A DNA stretch of 64,000 nucleotides. It comes from Mycobacteriales bacterium (GTDB lineage Bacteria; Actinomycetota; Actinomycetes; BP-191). Each line of letters starts with the position of its first letter. Position 1 is the stretch's first letter. The stretch spans positions 1-64,000 of the forward strand of contig DASTMB010000023.1 of assembly GCA_035714365.1 (NCBI GenBank), given 5' to 3'. The notes under the pieces are model-generated. The model was not told the DNA's origin and searched no databases. It saw only the letters and a list, made by a program, of their open reading frames with translations. This document shows positions 1 through 9,469 of this stretch, one piece after another. The position numbers were made by a program, and so were the translations under genes.

Positions 1-14
1 TTAGCGTGAGACAC
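1..14 (-). CDS. Probable IS481-family transposase, first codons only (partial)
   Basis: Only the start lies in the window. Reading leftward, an AGGAGG ribosome-binding site (20-25) is followed after five bases by GTG (14-12) and the codons V-S-H-A. A start reading (V/M)SHAN behind exactly this kind of leader is typical of actinobacterial IS481 transposases, from memory of the family. The rest of the gene is off the edge, so the call rests on a very short match. If right, an insertion sequence sits immediately downstream of the excisionase-like gene at 112-288, where an integrase gene would normally be expected. Confidence 0.4.
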
Positions 15-75
15 GAAGACCTCCTGTTCGCGGAGCGGTTCCTAGACAGCTCCACTCCACGACAGGAGGTCTTCG
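14..75. repeat. Inverted repeat, 14-bp perfect arms
   Basis: The arms CGAAGACCTCCTGT (14-27) and ACAGGAGGTCTTCG (62-75) are exact reverse complements around a 34-bp spacer. The left arm overlaps the ribosome-binding site of the putative transposase. The arrangement is compatible with the terminal region of an insertion sequence, with an end perhaps near 47-48, or with a hairpin ending transcripts from the 112-1126 operon. I cannot decide between these. Confidence 0.5.
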
Positions 76-111
76 CCTTCAAGATCACTCAGATCGTGTC
101 GTCACACGACC

Positions 112-288
112 TCAACCAACGTCCCTGGTGAGTACAACTAGGGCCGCAGTGGGTACGAGGATGCGGCGTCCGATCCGGATGGTTGGGATGTCGCCGCGTC
201 GCGCGGCCTCGAAGGCGAGCCCGCGGCTGATCCGCAGGAGACGTGCCGCCTCGTCGACCGTAAGGACGTCGGGCAGGTCGGTACTCAT
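112..288 (-). CDS. Excisionase-like HTH (MerR/AlpA-type, helix-turn-helix 17) DNA-binding protein
   Basis: This is a 58-residue protein. Residues 9-50 have the pattern of the excisionase/HTH_17 family: LTVDEAARLLRISRGLAF, then RRGDIPTIRIGRRILVP, meaning a winged helix with a conserved P-x-x-R-I-G-R turn. Such proteins bind attachment sites or promoters of integrative elements and direct excision or regulation. The ATG at 288 has a GAGGAG site about 8 bases upstream and overlaps the TGA of the preceding HTH gene (ATGA), so it is the last gene of a coupled three-gene unit. An integrase usually follows an xis gene; here a probable insertion sequence lies there instead. It could equally be a transcription regulator of transfer. 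Confidence 0.7.
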   Translation of the reverse strand: MSTDLPDVLTVDEAARLLRISRGLAFEAARRGDIPTIRIGRRILVPTAALVVLTRDVG

Positions 289-524
289 GGTGTCTCCTCG
301 ATGTCGTCGAACCATTCGGGCCAGAGGTGGCAGGGGTGGTAGCCGAGTGCGACGGCGATGTGGTCGGCGGCGTCCCATCGGATTCGGTCGCGGGTGAACA
401 GCCGCTGGATCGTGGACCGATCGACGCCGAGGTTCTCGGCGAGTGCGCACACGGTGAGGTCCCGGTCGGTGGCGAGCCGGCGCAGTGCGCGCCGCGCCGG
501 CTCGGCCGGGAAGTAGCTCCTCAT
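285..524 (-). CDS. Small helix-turn-helix protein (XRE-like)
   Basis: This 79-residue protein has a central HTH: LTVCALAENLGVDRSTIQRL at about residues 23-42, followed by a helix reading WDAADHIAVALGYHPCHLW. The pattern, in which the recognition helix follows GVDRSTIQ and the domain ends in a hydrophobic ALG-x-HPxxLW segment, is typical of compact Cro/XRE-like regulators in actinobacterial mobile elements. It overlaps both neighbours by ATGA (521-524 and 285-288), so translation of lipoprotein, HTH and xis-like protein is coupled. It may act on the repeat-rich region at 1187-1272, but that is inference. Confidence 0.65.
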   Translation of the reverse strand: MRSYFPAEPARRALRRLATDRDLTVCALAENLGVDRSTIQRLFTRDRIRWDAADHIAVALGYHPCHLWPEWFDDIEETP

Positions 525-1126
525 GACAGGAGCGCGGTGTAGGCGTCGGTGTGCGGGTGCCCCCAGTGGTCGGAGGGGACGAAGAGCTCGTCGACCTTGA
601 CGCCGCGGAACCCGCGCCACGTCTCGACGTGGACCATGACGCGGGCGTCGCCGCAGCGGATGACGACGGCGTCGTGGCTGGCCATGACGCCGGACGTGCA
701 GCGCGGCAGGGTGCCGTGCCCACCGGCCGCGTTCCTCAACATGTCGCTGCCGACGGCGGCGGCGTTGTCCTTGATCCGGATGTAGGCGCGCTCGACGGCG
801 GCCATCTCCTTGACCGCGTCCGCCCACTTGCCGGCGCGCAGCGCGTTGAGGTAGCGGATCGTGAACTGGACCGGCGTGCCCTTCGGGTCGCCGGTGTCGC
901 GGAACCGCCGCAGGAACTCGTCCATGCCCTCGTCGGTCGCGGCCGCGGTCGGCTGCGGCTCCGGCGTCGGCGCGGCGGTCGGCGTCGCCGCGACGGTCGC
1001 CGCCGGGGCCGGGGCGGGCGCGATGGTGATGACCGTCGTCGGCGGCTGGCCGCCCGAGGTGCATGCGGTCGTCGCGAGCCCCGCGGCGAGGGCCGCGAGG
1101 GCGGCGGTTCGGGTGGTGGTGTTCAT
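521..1126 (-). CDS. Putative exported lipoprotein with Pro/Ala linker
   Basis: This 201-residue protein starts at the ATG at 1126, which has a GAGGAG site about 8 bases upstream; an upstream in-frame ATG lacks one. The N-terminus MNTTTRTAALAALAAG...TTAC resembles a lipoprotein signal with Cys near residue 22, although the lipobox (T-T-A-C) is weak. A Thr/Ala/Pro-rich spacer (roughly 30-60) leads to a globular C-terminal domain of about 130 residues. Small NTF2-like or VirB8-like domains on conjugative lipoproteins have similar size, but I see no diagnostic motif. It is the promoter-proximal gene of a coupled minus-strand unit divergent from the secretion operon. Confidence 0.65.
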   Translation of the reverse strand: MNTTTRTAALAALAAGLATTACTSGGQPPTTVITIAPAPAPAATVAATPTAAPTPEPQPTAAATDEGMDEFLRRFRDTGDPKGTPVQFTIRYLNALRAGKWADAVKEMAAVERAYIRIKDNAAAVGSDMLRNAAGGHGTLPRCTSGVMASHDAVVIRCGDARVMVHVETWRGFRGVKVDELFVPSDHWGHPHTDAYTALLS

Positions 1127-1186
1127 GTGGTGCTCCTCTCGGGAGCCGCCCCGGACGGGCGGCGAGGGGAGCACGGTCGTTCTGCG

Positions 1187-1272
1187 ACTTCACGAGAACT
1201 TCACGGTGGAGTTACCGCGGCCGTGAGGTCGTCGTGAAGTTCTGGTAACCGGTCGTGAGGTTTTCGTGAAGT
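1187..1272. promoter_or_regulatory. Operator-like array: three paired half-sites in the divergent promoter region
   Basis: Six near-identical 8-mers lie between the divergent starts (1126 and 1385). They are ACTTCACG at 1187 and 1198, then in opposite orientation CGTGAGGT/CGTGAAGT at 1222/1233 and again at 1254/1265. Within each pair the spacing is exactly 11 bp, one helical turn. A GTTACC/GGTAACC inverted pair (1211-1216, 1244-1249) lies between them. This is the layout of a multi-site regulator-binding region and could also contain transfer or replication functions. The HTH (285-524) and XRE (9494-9763) proteins are candidate ligands. Confidence 0.6.
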
Positions 1273-1384
1273 TCGGCCGGGAGGGGCCGGAGTTGCAACA
1301 CCTGGGGCGCAACGTGCTCGGCACGCCGGCCCGGTCCTGGGGCCGCCGACCGACCCGGAGGCAGCCATCATCACCAACGCCCTT

Positions 1385-2437
1385 GTGGACTTCCTCCCGG
1401 CGGCGTCCCCGGCGACCGGGCCCGGCGCGCAGCTGCCGATCCCGAACCCGTTCGGCTTCGTCGGTGACGGCATCGGCTCGCTGATCCGCGGCCTGTTGCA
1501 GGACCTCGTCGACGACTTCCTCAACAACCTGGTCGAGCCGGTCCTCCGCTACGTGCTGCACACCCCCGACCTGCTGGCCGAGCCGACGCTGCGACGGTTG
1601 TGGGCGACGTCGCTCGCGGCGCTGTTCGTCCTGGCGGGTCTGCTGGTAGGCATCGCCGGTACGGCGATGATCACCGGCTCCTCGACCCGAATGGGCATGG
1701 CGGCCCGGGAGGCGGTCGGCGTGCGGCTCGCCAGCGCGATGCTGACCGCGGCGGTGTCGCTGCCAGTCGTCGCACTGGAGGTGCAGCTCGCCAACAAGCT
1801 CGTCGACGCGCTGACCAGCGCGGGTCTCGACGGCGCCGCCGACCCGATCTCCTCGGTGTTCATCCGGAACCTGCAAGGGGACCTCGGCAGCTCGCTCGCG
1901 CTGCTCGTGATGACGCTCGTGGCGGTCGTTTTCCTCGTCGTGCTCACCGTTCTCGGGCTGGCGCGGTGGGCGACGTTGTGGCTGCTCATCGTGCTGGCGC
2001 CGTTCGCTGCGGGGTTGAGCCTGCTGCCGTCGGGTGGCGCGGCGATGAGGGCGTGGTGGCGGCTGCAGGTCACGGCGGTCTTCTTGCCGATCGCGCACGC
2101 AGTCCTCATCGCGACGTGGCTGGCGATGTTCTCTTCGGACAAGACGGGGTTCGTCGGCGCGCTCGCCGGCGTCGCCACCCTCGCACTGATGGCGAAGCTC
2201 CCCGGCTGGGCCGCCGGCGCCGCGATGGGCGTCGACGGCGGCAACGTCGTGCATCAAGTCCGGCGCACCCACGGCTACGCACGAGCGGCCGTCCGCACGG
2301 TCGCGGCGGCCAAGACCGGGGGCGCGAGCGAGGCGGCGCGGGCGGCCGTCGGGGTGGTCCCTCGGTTGGGCCACCGAGGGACCACCCGGGGGACCACCCC
2401 TGGCGGCTCCGCACGAGGGGCTGCTCCACCTGGCTGA
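1385..2437 (+). CDS. VirB6/TrbL-like conjugative transfer membrane protein
   Basis: This is a polytopic protein of about 350 residues: hydrophilic N-terminus, an amphipathic stretch, then six or so hydrophobic segments, including LFVLAGLLVGIAGTAMI, LALLVMTLVAVVFLVVLTVLG and LLIVLAPFAAGLSLL, with a W-x(1-2)-RLQ loop after the last pair. This topology, including the RWATLW...LAPFA signature, is that of TrbL/VirB6-type inner-membrane channel components. The first gene of the operon, it precedes pilin, PrgI and VirB4 genes. The start is uncertain. GTG 1385 is the usual-codon choice, but the only good ribosome-binding site (GGAGG, 1357-1361) is 23 bases away and would fit an ATC start at 1366/1369. 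The 3' end overlaps large inverted repeats. Confidence 0.7.
   Translation: MDFLPAASPATGPGAQLPIPNPFGFVGDGIGSLIRGLLQDLVDDFLNNLVEPVLRYVLHTPDLLAEPTLRRLWATSLAALFVLAGLLVGIAGTAMITGSSTRMGMAAREAVGVRLASAMLTAAVSLPVVALEVQLANKLVDALTSAGLDGAADPISSVFIRNLQGDLGSSLALLVMTLVAVVFLVVLTVLGLARWATLWLLIVLAPFAAGLSLLPSGGAAMRAWWRLQVTAVFLPIAHAVLIATWLAMFSSDKTGFVGALAGVATLALMAKLPGWAAGAAMGVDGGNVVHQVRRTHGYARAAVRTVAAAKTGGASEAARAAVGVVPRLGHRGTTRGTTPGGSARGAAPPG
2352..2387. repeat. Hairpin, 15-bp perfect arms, inside the 3' end of the VirB6-like gene
   Basis: GGGTGGTCCCTCGGT (2352-2366) and its exact reverse complement (2373-2387) enclose a 6-base loop. It is within the coding sequence 50 bases before the stop. With the nested repeats just downstream, it suggests folding of this part of the operon mRNA. 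Confidence 0.6.
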
Positions 2438-2575
2438 CCTGCGGTTTCTCCTCGGCGTAGCCGGTCGTGGCACTTGGTCGGGGCTGCTCCGCGTAGCCGC
2501 TCCGCACCCCCGACCAAGTGCCACTCCCTCGACACGCACTTCGGAGAGGGAGGCAGGTCAGCCAGGTGGAGCAGC
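2420..2575. repeat. Nested inverted repeats (23-bp outer arms, 17-bp inner arms)
   Basis: The outer arms at 2420-2442 and 2553-2575 are perfect 23-bp reverse complements. Nested inside are perfect 17-bp arms, GTGGCACTTGGTCGGGG (2467-2483) and its complement (2508-2524). The outer left arm contains the stop codon of the upstream gene, and the right arm ends 35 bases before the pilin start. It could be an attenuator that sets pilin output separately from the channel gene, or a small MITE-like insertion; no transposase-like ends are recognisable. Confidence 0.65.
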
Positions 2576-2610
2576 AGAGCAACAGCAACAGCAGGAAGAG
2601 AGGAAGAGAA

Positions 2611-2987
2611 GTGAGAGAGAACAAGATCAAGAAGAGCAAGGACAAGGACAAGGACAAGAGCGGGGGACGCGTCAAGCGGTGGCGGCGCGGGTTCGTCGCG
2701 GCGCAGGCGGTCGTGATGGTGGGGGCGTCGAACGCGTGGGCGGCGCCGGGTGACGACGGGATGGCTCAGGTCAAGGCGTTCGCGAACAACCTCGCCAACT
2801 ACGTCACCGCCATCGCCGCCAGCGTCGCCGTGCTGTTCATCGCGATCAACGGCGTCAAGTACACGACCGCCGGTGGCAGCCCGAGCCGCCAGCTCGAAGC
2901 GAAGAACGGGCTCGTCGCCGCCGGCGCCGGTCTCGCCATCGCGTTGTCCGCCCGCGTCATCGTCGGGCTCGTCGTCTCGGCACTCCA

Positions 2988-2991
<4 letters not shown>
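2611..2991 (+). CDS. VirB2/TrbC-like conjugative pilin
   Basis: This 126-residue protein starts at GTG 2611 behind a purine-rich AGAGGAAGAG site. A long Lys/Asp/Arg-rich N-terminus (residues 3-27) precedes a hydrophobic export segment ending ASNAWAAP, a plausible signal-peptidase site near residue 47. The mature part (about 75 residues) has two hydrophobic helices, LANYVTAIAASVAVLFIAING and LVAAGAGLAIALSARVIVGLV, separated by a short polar loop. This is the size and topology of VirB2/TrbC pilins. It lies between channel and PrgI genes and overlaps the next start by GTGA. Confidence 0.75.
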
Positions 2992-3608
<617 letters not shown>

Positions 3609-5504
3609 GCGTCCGGTGCTGCTGGCGTTGCCGGACCTGTCGCTGCTGGACGGCGACGGCGAGGTCGACGTGCTGTCGCGGCTCGTGGCGCTGCTCGACG
3701 CGGGCCGCGGGCTCCAGGTCCGGCACGAGCGCCGGCTGGTGGTCGTCGAGGACGACGGGCGTAGCGCGGAGTCGGTGCTGACGCGCGAGCTGGCTGCGGC
3801 GGCGACCGTGTGGCCAACTCAGCTCGTCGGTGCGCAGCCCTCCGACGGCCTCGCGGTCGACGACGCGCCGAACGACGCCCCAGCCGTGATGCGTGAGCAT
3901 CCGACGTGCGTCGAGCTCGACGACGGCCTGTGGGCGCGAACGTTCGCGCTCACGCGCTGGCCCGCGCAGATTCCGGTCGGTTGGACCGGCGCGCTCCGCG
4001 GCGTCGCCGACGTGATCGTGCTGCACCTGCGCCCGGTTTCCGTCGGCGTTGCGGCGGCGCACTTCCGCCGGCGAGTCGCCACGTTGATCTCGACCGCGGC
4101 GGTGGACGAGCAGGCCGGTCGGGTGGCCGACCCGGAGACCGCGCAGGCGATCGACGCGGCGGAGGCGTTGTGGGAGTCGGTGCAGGCCGGGACCACGACG
4201 GCGTGGTGGGCGCAGCTGCTCCTCACCGTCATCGCCGACGACCGCGCCGCGCTGGACGAGCGCACGTCCCGGATGGCGGACGCGCTGGCTCCGTGGCGCG
4301 CTGCAGCGCGGGTGGTGGCGTTCCGGCAGCGCGCGGTATACGCGGCGACGCAGGTCGGCGGCACAGCGCTGGCCGGTCCGTGGCGGATGGTCGACGCGAC
4401 CGCCGCTGCCGCGACGATCCCGGCTCCGCTCGGCCCGACCACGTCGATGACGGGCGTCCTGGCGGGTGCGGACGAGGCGAGCGGCGTGCCGTTGCGCGTG
4501 GACCGGTTCGCGCTGCACAACCCCGCGCGGCTCGTCGTCGGCACCAGCGGTGCCGGGAAGTCCTACGCCACGAAGCTCGAAGTGTGCCGCTGGCGAGTAC
4601 GCGGCGCGGAGGCCGTCGTCGTCGACCCGGAGGGGGAGTTCACCCGCCTCGGTGACGTCCTCGGCGGCCTCGTCCTCGCCGTCGGGGAGGAGCCGGCCGG
4701 GCTCGACCCGGTCGGCCTCGCCACCCCCGGCCTCGCCGCGGCCGAAGGGCTGGCGGTCCTCGCCAGCGTCGCGGCCGCGCTGCTCGGCGGTGCACTCTCG
4801 GCGGTGGACCTGGCGCTGCTCGACCGGGCGCTGATGGTGCTGCGCGCCGACATCGGCCACCGCGCGACGATGGGCGACCTGCTCGGGGTACTCGCGGACG
4901 TCGAGGCGCACCCGCCGTTCACCGGCGCTGACCTCGCCGCCCGGCTGTCGCCGGCGGCGTCGGGGAGCCTGGCGCAGCTGTTCGCGGCGAACCCGGAGCT
5001 GGACGACCCGCCGCCGCTCGTCGTGTTCGACCTGCGCTCGGTGCCGGCGCGGGCGCGACCCGCGGTGATGGCGTGCGTGCTGGCGTGGACGTGGGACCGG
5101 GCCACCACCGGCGCGGTCGCGACGCCGCGGCTGTTGGTGGTGGACGAGGCGCACCTGCTGCTCGACGACCCGGCGGCCGCGGACCTGCTGGCGCAGTTCG
5201 CGCGGCGGGCGCGGAAGTACCACCTCGGCGTGGACGTCGTGACCCAGCGGCTCGCGGACTTCCTCGGCAACCCCGCCGGGCAGGCGGTGCTCGCGAACAC
5301 GGCGACGAAGCTGCTGCTCGGCTGTGAGGACCACGACCGCGCCGCAGTGGCCGCCGGGCTCGGCCTCACCTCCGCCGAGGCGGAGCTGCTCCGCGCCGGC
5401 CGCCGCGGTCACGGGCTGCTCCTCACCCCGGGCTTGCGGGCCGCGGTCCGGGTCGTTGCCCATCCAGCCGAGCACGAGCTCGCTGCTGCCGGGCCGAGGT
5501 CACG

Positions 5505-6446
5505 ATGAAGCGCCTGCTGCTGGCGGTCCTGTGCGCGGTGCTCGGGCTGCCGCTGCTCGCCCTGGTGGCCGTCGGCGCGGCCACCGCGCCGGCGCCCGCG
5601 GTCGCGGGTGACGACGCGGCGCAGGTCGCGGCGGCGCCCGAGCAGTTCCGCGGGTTCCTCGTCGAGGCGGCGCGGCGGTTCGCGCTGCCGCCCGCACTGC
5701 TCGTCGCCGTCGCCGAGATTGAGTCCGGCTTCGACCCGAACGCGGTGGGCGACCCGATCCCGGGTGGCCCGGCCGAGGGGATGATGCAGTTCCTGCCCGG
5801 CTCGTGGACACGGTTCAACATCGTGCCGGGCGCGACCCCGTACGACCCGCGCGCGGCTGTGCTCGCGGCGGCGAACCACCTGCTCGCGAGCGGGCGGCTC
5901 GACGGCGGCGGGTGGGACGCGGCGCATGCGCTGACCGGCTACGGCCACTCCACCGCCTATGCGACGACGGTCCTCGCGAAGGCGGCCGAGTACGGCTTCC
6001 GGTACAGCCCCGGCGCGCCGCCGCTCGACGCCACCCGCTACACGTTCCCGATGACCCCGCCGGGCGACTACGTCAACGGCCACCACGACTACCCGGCGAA
6101 CGACATCTTCACATCCATCGGCACGCCGGTCGTCGCGTGCGTCCGCGCCGAGGTGCTGCGCACATCGCCGGTCGAGACCGGCAAGGGCGGGATCACGGTG
6201 ACGCTTCGCGGCGAGGACGGCTGGCGCTACTACTACGCCCACCTCGCGGCGCTCGATCCCGCGATCCGGCCCGGAGTCGTCGTCGAGGCAGGCGCCCGGC
6301 TCGGGCTTTCCGGCAACAGCGGCAACGCCCGCACGACCGAGCCGCACCTGCACTTCGGCGTCAGCAAGACCGGCTCCGTCGCGGGCGAGATCAACCCCTA
6401 TCCGTACCTGCGTCTGTGGGAGGACGACCATGCGCCGATCACCTGA
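5505..6446 (+). CDS. Bifunctional murein hydrolase: lytic transglycosylase plus M23 peptidase (VirB1-like)
   Basis: This 313-residue protein has an N-terminal signal/anchor (residues 1-35). It is followed by a soluble lytic transglycosylase domain, with catalytic Glu in VAVAEIESGFDPNAVG and the GMMQFLPGSW signature (about 50-160), and a C-terminal LytM/M23 metallopeptidase domain with GHHDYPANDIF and the metal-binding HLHFG motif (about 190-300). Such SLT-M23 fusions open the thick actinobacterial wall for the conjugation channel, the role VirB1 plays in Gram-negative systems. It is translationally coupled to virB4 upstream (ATGA), and the coupling-protein gene starts inside its last 17 bases. 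Confidence 0.9.
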   Translation: MKRLLLAVLCAVLGLPLLALVAVGAATAPAPAVAGDDAAQVAAAPEQFRGFLVEAARRFALPPALLVAVAEIESGFDPNAVGDPIPGGPAEGMMQFLPGSWTRFNIVPGATPYDPRAAVLAAANHLLASGRLDGGGWDAAHALTGYGHSTAYATTVLAKAAEYGFRYSPGAPPLDATRYTFPMTPPGDYVNGHHDYPANDIFTSIGTPVVACVRAEVLRTSPVETGKGGITVTLRGEDGWRYYYAHLAALDPAIRPGVVVEAGARLGLSGNSGNARTTEPHLHFGVSKTGSVAGEINPYPYLRLWEDDHAPIT

Positions 6447-8703
6447 GTCCCGCGTCTGGTTGCACGTCGTCGTGCCGCGCGACAACCACTCCGCGCCGTT
6501 CACCGCCGAGCAGCTCTACGCCGCCCTGCACGCCGCGACCCGCCGCGGGCAGTGGACGGACATCGCGCTCGTCGGCGCCGCCCGCCACGTCGGCATCTAC
6601 CTCCGCGCGGAACGCTCCCGGGTCGCGCCGATCCGAGCGCTCGTCCGCGCGACGTACCCCGACGCCGAGGTCGTCCTCGCCGCACCGCCCCTGCCCGACG
6701 GTCCGGCGGCCGTGGCCGGCGCGCGGTGGCGGCTGCGCGAGCACCCGGCGTACCCGATCAAGACCGTTCGGGAGTTCGAGAACAGCGAGCCGATGGCGAT
6801 GACCCTCGGCGCACTCGCCGAGGCAACCCGCGGCGGGGAATGGGGCATCGTGCACCTCGCGCTCGCCCCGGCCCCGGCGCGGTTCCACCGTGACGCGAAG
6901 GCGCTCGCGCTTGCGCTGGCGCGCGGCGAGGTGCCGCAGCCGCTGTGGGCGAAGGCGTTGAACGTCCCGCTGGACATCGTCGAGACCGTCGTCACGTCGC
7001 TGGTCTCGACACCGACCGAGGTGCCGCCCGCGCCGGCGCCGGTGGTGCATGCCGACCTTGACGCGCAGCTCAAGTGGGTCAACGGCAAGGCGGCGCAGGC
7101 GGCGTTCACGGTGACGGTGCGAACCGCATGGGTGGCTCCGACGCCGGTCCGTGCGTCCGAGGGTCACGCGGCGCTGGCCGCGGCGCTCGGGCAGTTCGCA
7201 GTGCCGGGGCAGAACGCCCTCGACGTCGGTCGGACCCTCACGGCCGACGACTGGCCGGAGCTGATGGCCGGCGAGGTCGTCCGCCGCGAGAAGACAGTCC
7301 TCGCCACCGCGGAGCTCGCCGGGCTCTGCCACCTGCCCGGCCCCGACCTGGTCATCCCGCACCTCGCGCGCACCGGCGCCCGCCGCCGGGAGCAGCGTCA
7401 CCGGATCGCGGACGACGCGCTGGTCCTCGCGGAGACGACGCACCGCGACCACGCCGAGCCCGTCGGCGTGCGCGTTCGCGACCTGATGACCCACGCGTAC
7501 GTCGTCGGGCCGTCCGGTACCGGCAAGACGACGATGCTCGTGCGTCTCGTTCTCGAGCTCGCCGCGCAGCACACCGCGGCCGTGGTGCTCGACCCGCACG
7601 GCGACCTCACCCGCCACGTCGTCGCCGCGCTACCCGACGACGTGCCGGACCGCGTTCGGCTGTTCGACATCACCGACCCGGCGGCGTTGCCGACCATCAA
7701 CCCGCTGTGGCTGCCGCCGCAGCCGAACGAAGGCGCCGCGGCGGTGGCGCGGGCGGTGCGCAGCGCCGCGGTCACCGCCGTGTTCGCGGACCTGTGGCGG
7801 CTCGACAAGGCCAGCGCCCCGAACCTCATGCACTTCCTCGAAGCCGCGCTCGCCGCGCTGGTCGCGGTCGGCGACGGCCGGCTCGCGGACCTGCCCCGGT
7901 TCCTCACCGACCCGACGTTCCGCGCCGACGTCGTACGTCGGGCGAACGACGAACGGATCGCCGCCCGATGGCGAGAGTTCGCCGCCCTCGGGCCCGACGA
8001 CCGTTCCCGCACGGTGCGCGCCATCCTCAACAAGGCCGCCGACTTCGACCGCAACCCGATCCTCGCCACGATTTTTGGCGACCCCGGCCCGGGGCTGCGG
8101 CTCGACGAGGTGATGGACAACGCGGGGGTGCTGCTCGTCAGCCTGCCGCGAGGGCTCGTCCCCGAGGGGACCGTCGAGCTCGTCGGGTCGCTGCTCGTCA
8201 CCCAGCTCTACCAAGCGGCGCTCGCGCGGGAGGCACGCGCTCCGAACGACCGGCCGCCGGTCGTCGCCGTCATCGACGAGTTCCAGGAGTTCGCGCTCTC
8301 CACGTTCGCGAAGATCGTCACCGCGACGCGGAAGTACGGGCTCGGGCTCGTCGTGGCGAACCAGAACCTCTCGCGACTTCACGCGGTCGGCTCCGATGTG
8401 CTGTCCACGCTGCTCGCGAACGTCGGAACGCTCGTCGCGTTCCGCACCGGCAGCGCCGACGCCGAGTACCTCGCGCCGATGTTCGACCCGTTCGACGCCG
8501 CGGACCTGCGCGCCCAGGCCGCGCACGAGTGCTACTGGCGGCTCACCGTCGACGGCACCCCGCAGCCAGTCGTGTCCGCGCGGTCGCTCGCGCCCGTGGC
8601 ACCGCGGCGCGAGGGCGTCGACCTCGACGAGTACGTCGCGGCAGTCCGCGCCGCGGGCCAGCCGCTCGTCCTCACCTACGGAGAGGAGGACCCGTTCCGA
8701 TGA
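6430..8703 (+). CDS. Type IV coupling protein, VirD4/TraG-like ATPase
   Basis: 757 residues. The first 340 residues are a poorly conserved domain; there is no clear N-terminal membrane anchor, so it probably docks through other components. The motor domain has a Walker A VGPSGTGKTT (about 359-368), DPHGDL after it, and a Walker B VVAVIDEFQEF (about 610-620), followed by KIVTATRKYGLGLVVANQNLSRL, which is diagnostic for VirD4/TraG/TraD-type ATPases that bring the relaxase-DNA complex to the channel. The ATG at 6430 sits behind GGGAGGACGACC and overlaps the previous gene. The stop overlaps the next start (ATGA). Confidence 0.85.
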   Translation: MRRSPESRVWLHVVVPRDNHSAPFTAEQLYAALHAATRRGQWTDIALVGAARHVGIYLRAERSRVAPIRALVRATYPDAEVVLAAPPLPDGPAAVAGARWRLREHPAYPIKTVREFENSEPMAMTLGALAEATRGGEWGIVHLALAPAPARFHRDAKALALALARGEVPQPLWAKALNVPLDIVETVVTSLVSTPTEVPPAPAPVVHADLDAQLKWVNGKAAQAAFTVTVRTAWVAPTPVRASEGHAALAAALGQFAVPGQNALDVGRTLTADDWPELMAGEVVRREKTVLATAELAGLCHLPGPDLVIPHLARTGARRREQRHRIADDALVLAETTHRDHAEPVGVRVRDLMTHAYVVGPSGTGKTTMLVRLVLELAAQHTAAVVLDPHGDLTRHVVAALPDDVPDRVRLFDITDPAALPTINPLWLPPQPNEGAAAVARAVRSAAVTAVFADLWRLDKASAPNLMHFLEAALAALVAVGDGRLADLPRFLTDPTFRADVVRRANDERIAARWREFAALGPDDRSRTVRAILNKAADFDRNPILATIFGDPGPGLRLDEVMDNAGVLLVSLPRGLVPEGTVELVGSLLVTQLYQAALAREARAPNDRPPVVAVIDEFQEFALSTFAKIVTATRKYGLGLVVANQNLSRLHAVGSDVLSTLLANVGTLVAFRTGSADAEYLAPMFDPFDAADLRAQAAHECYWRLTVDGTPQPVVSARSLAPVAPRREGVDLDEYVAAVRAAGQPLVLTYGEEDPFR

Positions 8704-9404
8704 GACCCGTCGCACTCACCCGCCGCGACCACGCGATCCTCCGCGGTGTCTGGTCGCTCGGCTGGGCGACCTCACGCGTCATCACCGCGCTCGTCGCGCC
8801 GACCACCGCCGTCAAGACGCTCGCCGGGCGGCTCGCCGAGCTGACCAACGCGGGCTACCTCACCCGTCGGCGCATGGTCGCCGGACCCGGGGGACACGTC
8901 TGGCTCTACGGCCTCGGTCCAAACGCCCGGCGCGTCGACCCCGCCTACGGCAGCCCGTGGCGACCCACCGACGCGCAGATCGGTCACACCGTCGCCATCA
9001 CGAACACCCTCGCCGCCCTCGTCACCCCCGGACGCCTCGGCAGCCTCACCGTGACCGCGTGGAGCGGTGAGGCAGAGCTGCGGGCGTGGCACCGACCCGG
9101 CGAGGCGATCCCCGACCTCGTCGTCCGCTGGCAAGGTCACGGAACCGCCGGGACCTGGGCGGTCGAGGTCGACCGCGGCACCCAAGCTCGCGGCGCCTGG
9201 CGGCGCAAGCTCGTCCGTTACCTCGACACCACCTACGACGCGCTACTCGTCGTCACCACCTCCGACGAACGCGCCCGCAACCTCGCCCGGCTCGGACGCA
9301 GCGCCGGCGCACCGGTGCTCACCATCGACCACGAAGGCCTGCAAGCGACCCCGATCCACGTGTACGACGCGATCAACGGACGACGTAAGGCTGTGGACGA
9401 GTAG
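8700..9404 (+). CDS. Replication-relaxation family protein
   Basis: 234 residues. The N-terminal winged-helix part (LTRRDHAILRGVWSLGWATSRVI, then LAELTNAGYLTRRRMVAG) is followed by a second domain with EAIPDLVVRW, WAVEVDRGTQ and RKLVRYLDTTYDALLVVT. This is the layout of the Replic_Relax family (PF13814), found on actinobacterial conjugative elements and plasmids, which resembles a nuclease-like fold after a DNA-binding wing. Its function is known mainly by association with plasmid replication and mobilisation. It is coupled to virD4 by ATGA, with GAGAGGAGG just upstream, and ends the transfer operon. Confidence 0.8.
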   Translation: MRPVALTRRDHAILRGVWSLGWATSRVITALVAPTTAVKTLAGRLAELTNAGYLTRRRMVAGPGGHVWLYGLGPNARRVDPAYGSPWRPTDAQIGHTVAITNTLAALVTPGRLGSLTVTAWSGEAELRAWHRPGEAIPDLVVRWQGHGTAGTWAVEVDRGTQARGAWRRKLVRYLDTTYDALLVVTTSDERARNLARLGRSAGAPVLTIDHEGLQATPIHVYDAINGRRKAVDE

Positions 9405-9469
9405 GGACCGGGGACTCACCGTCCACAGTTTTGCCGGGCCCGCTTGCGCTCCGTCCGGCAGCACGCATC

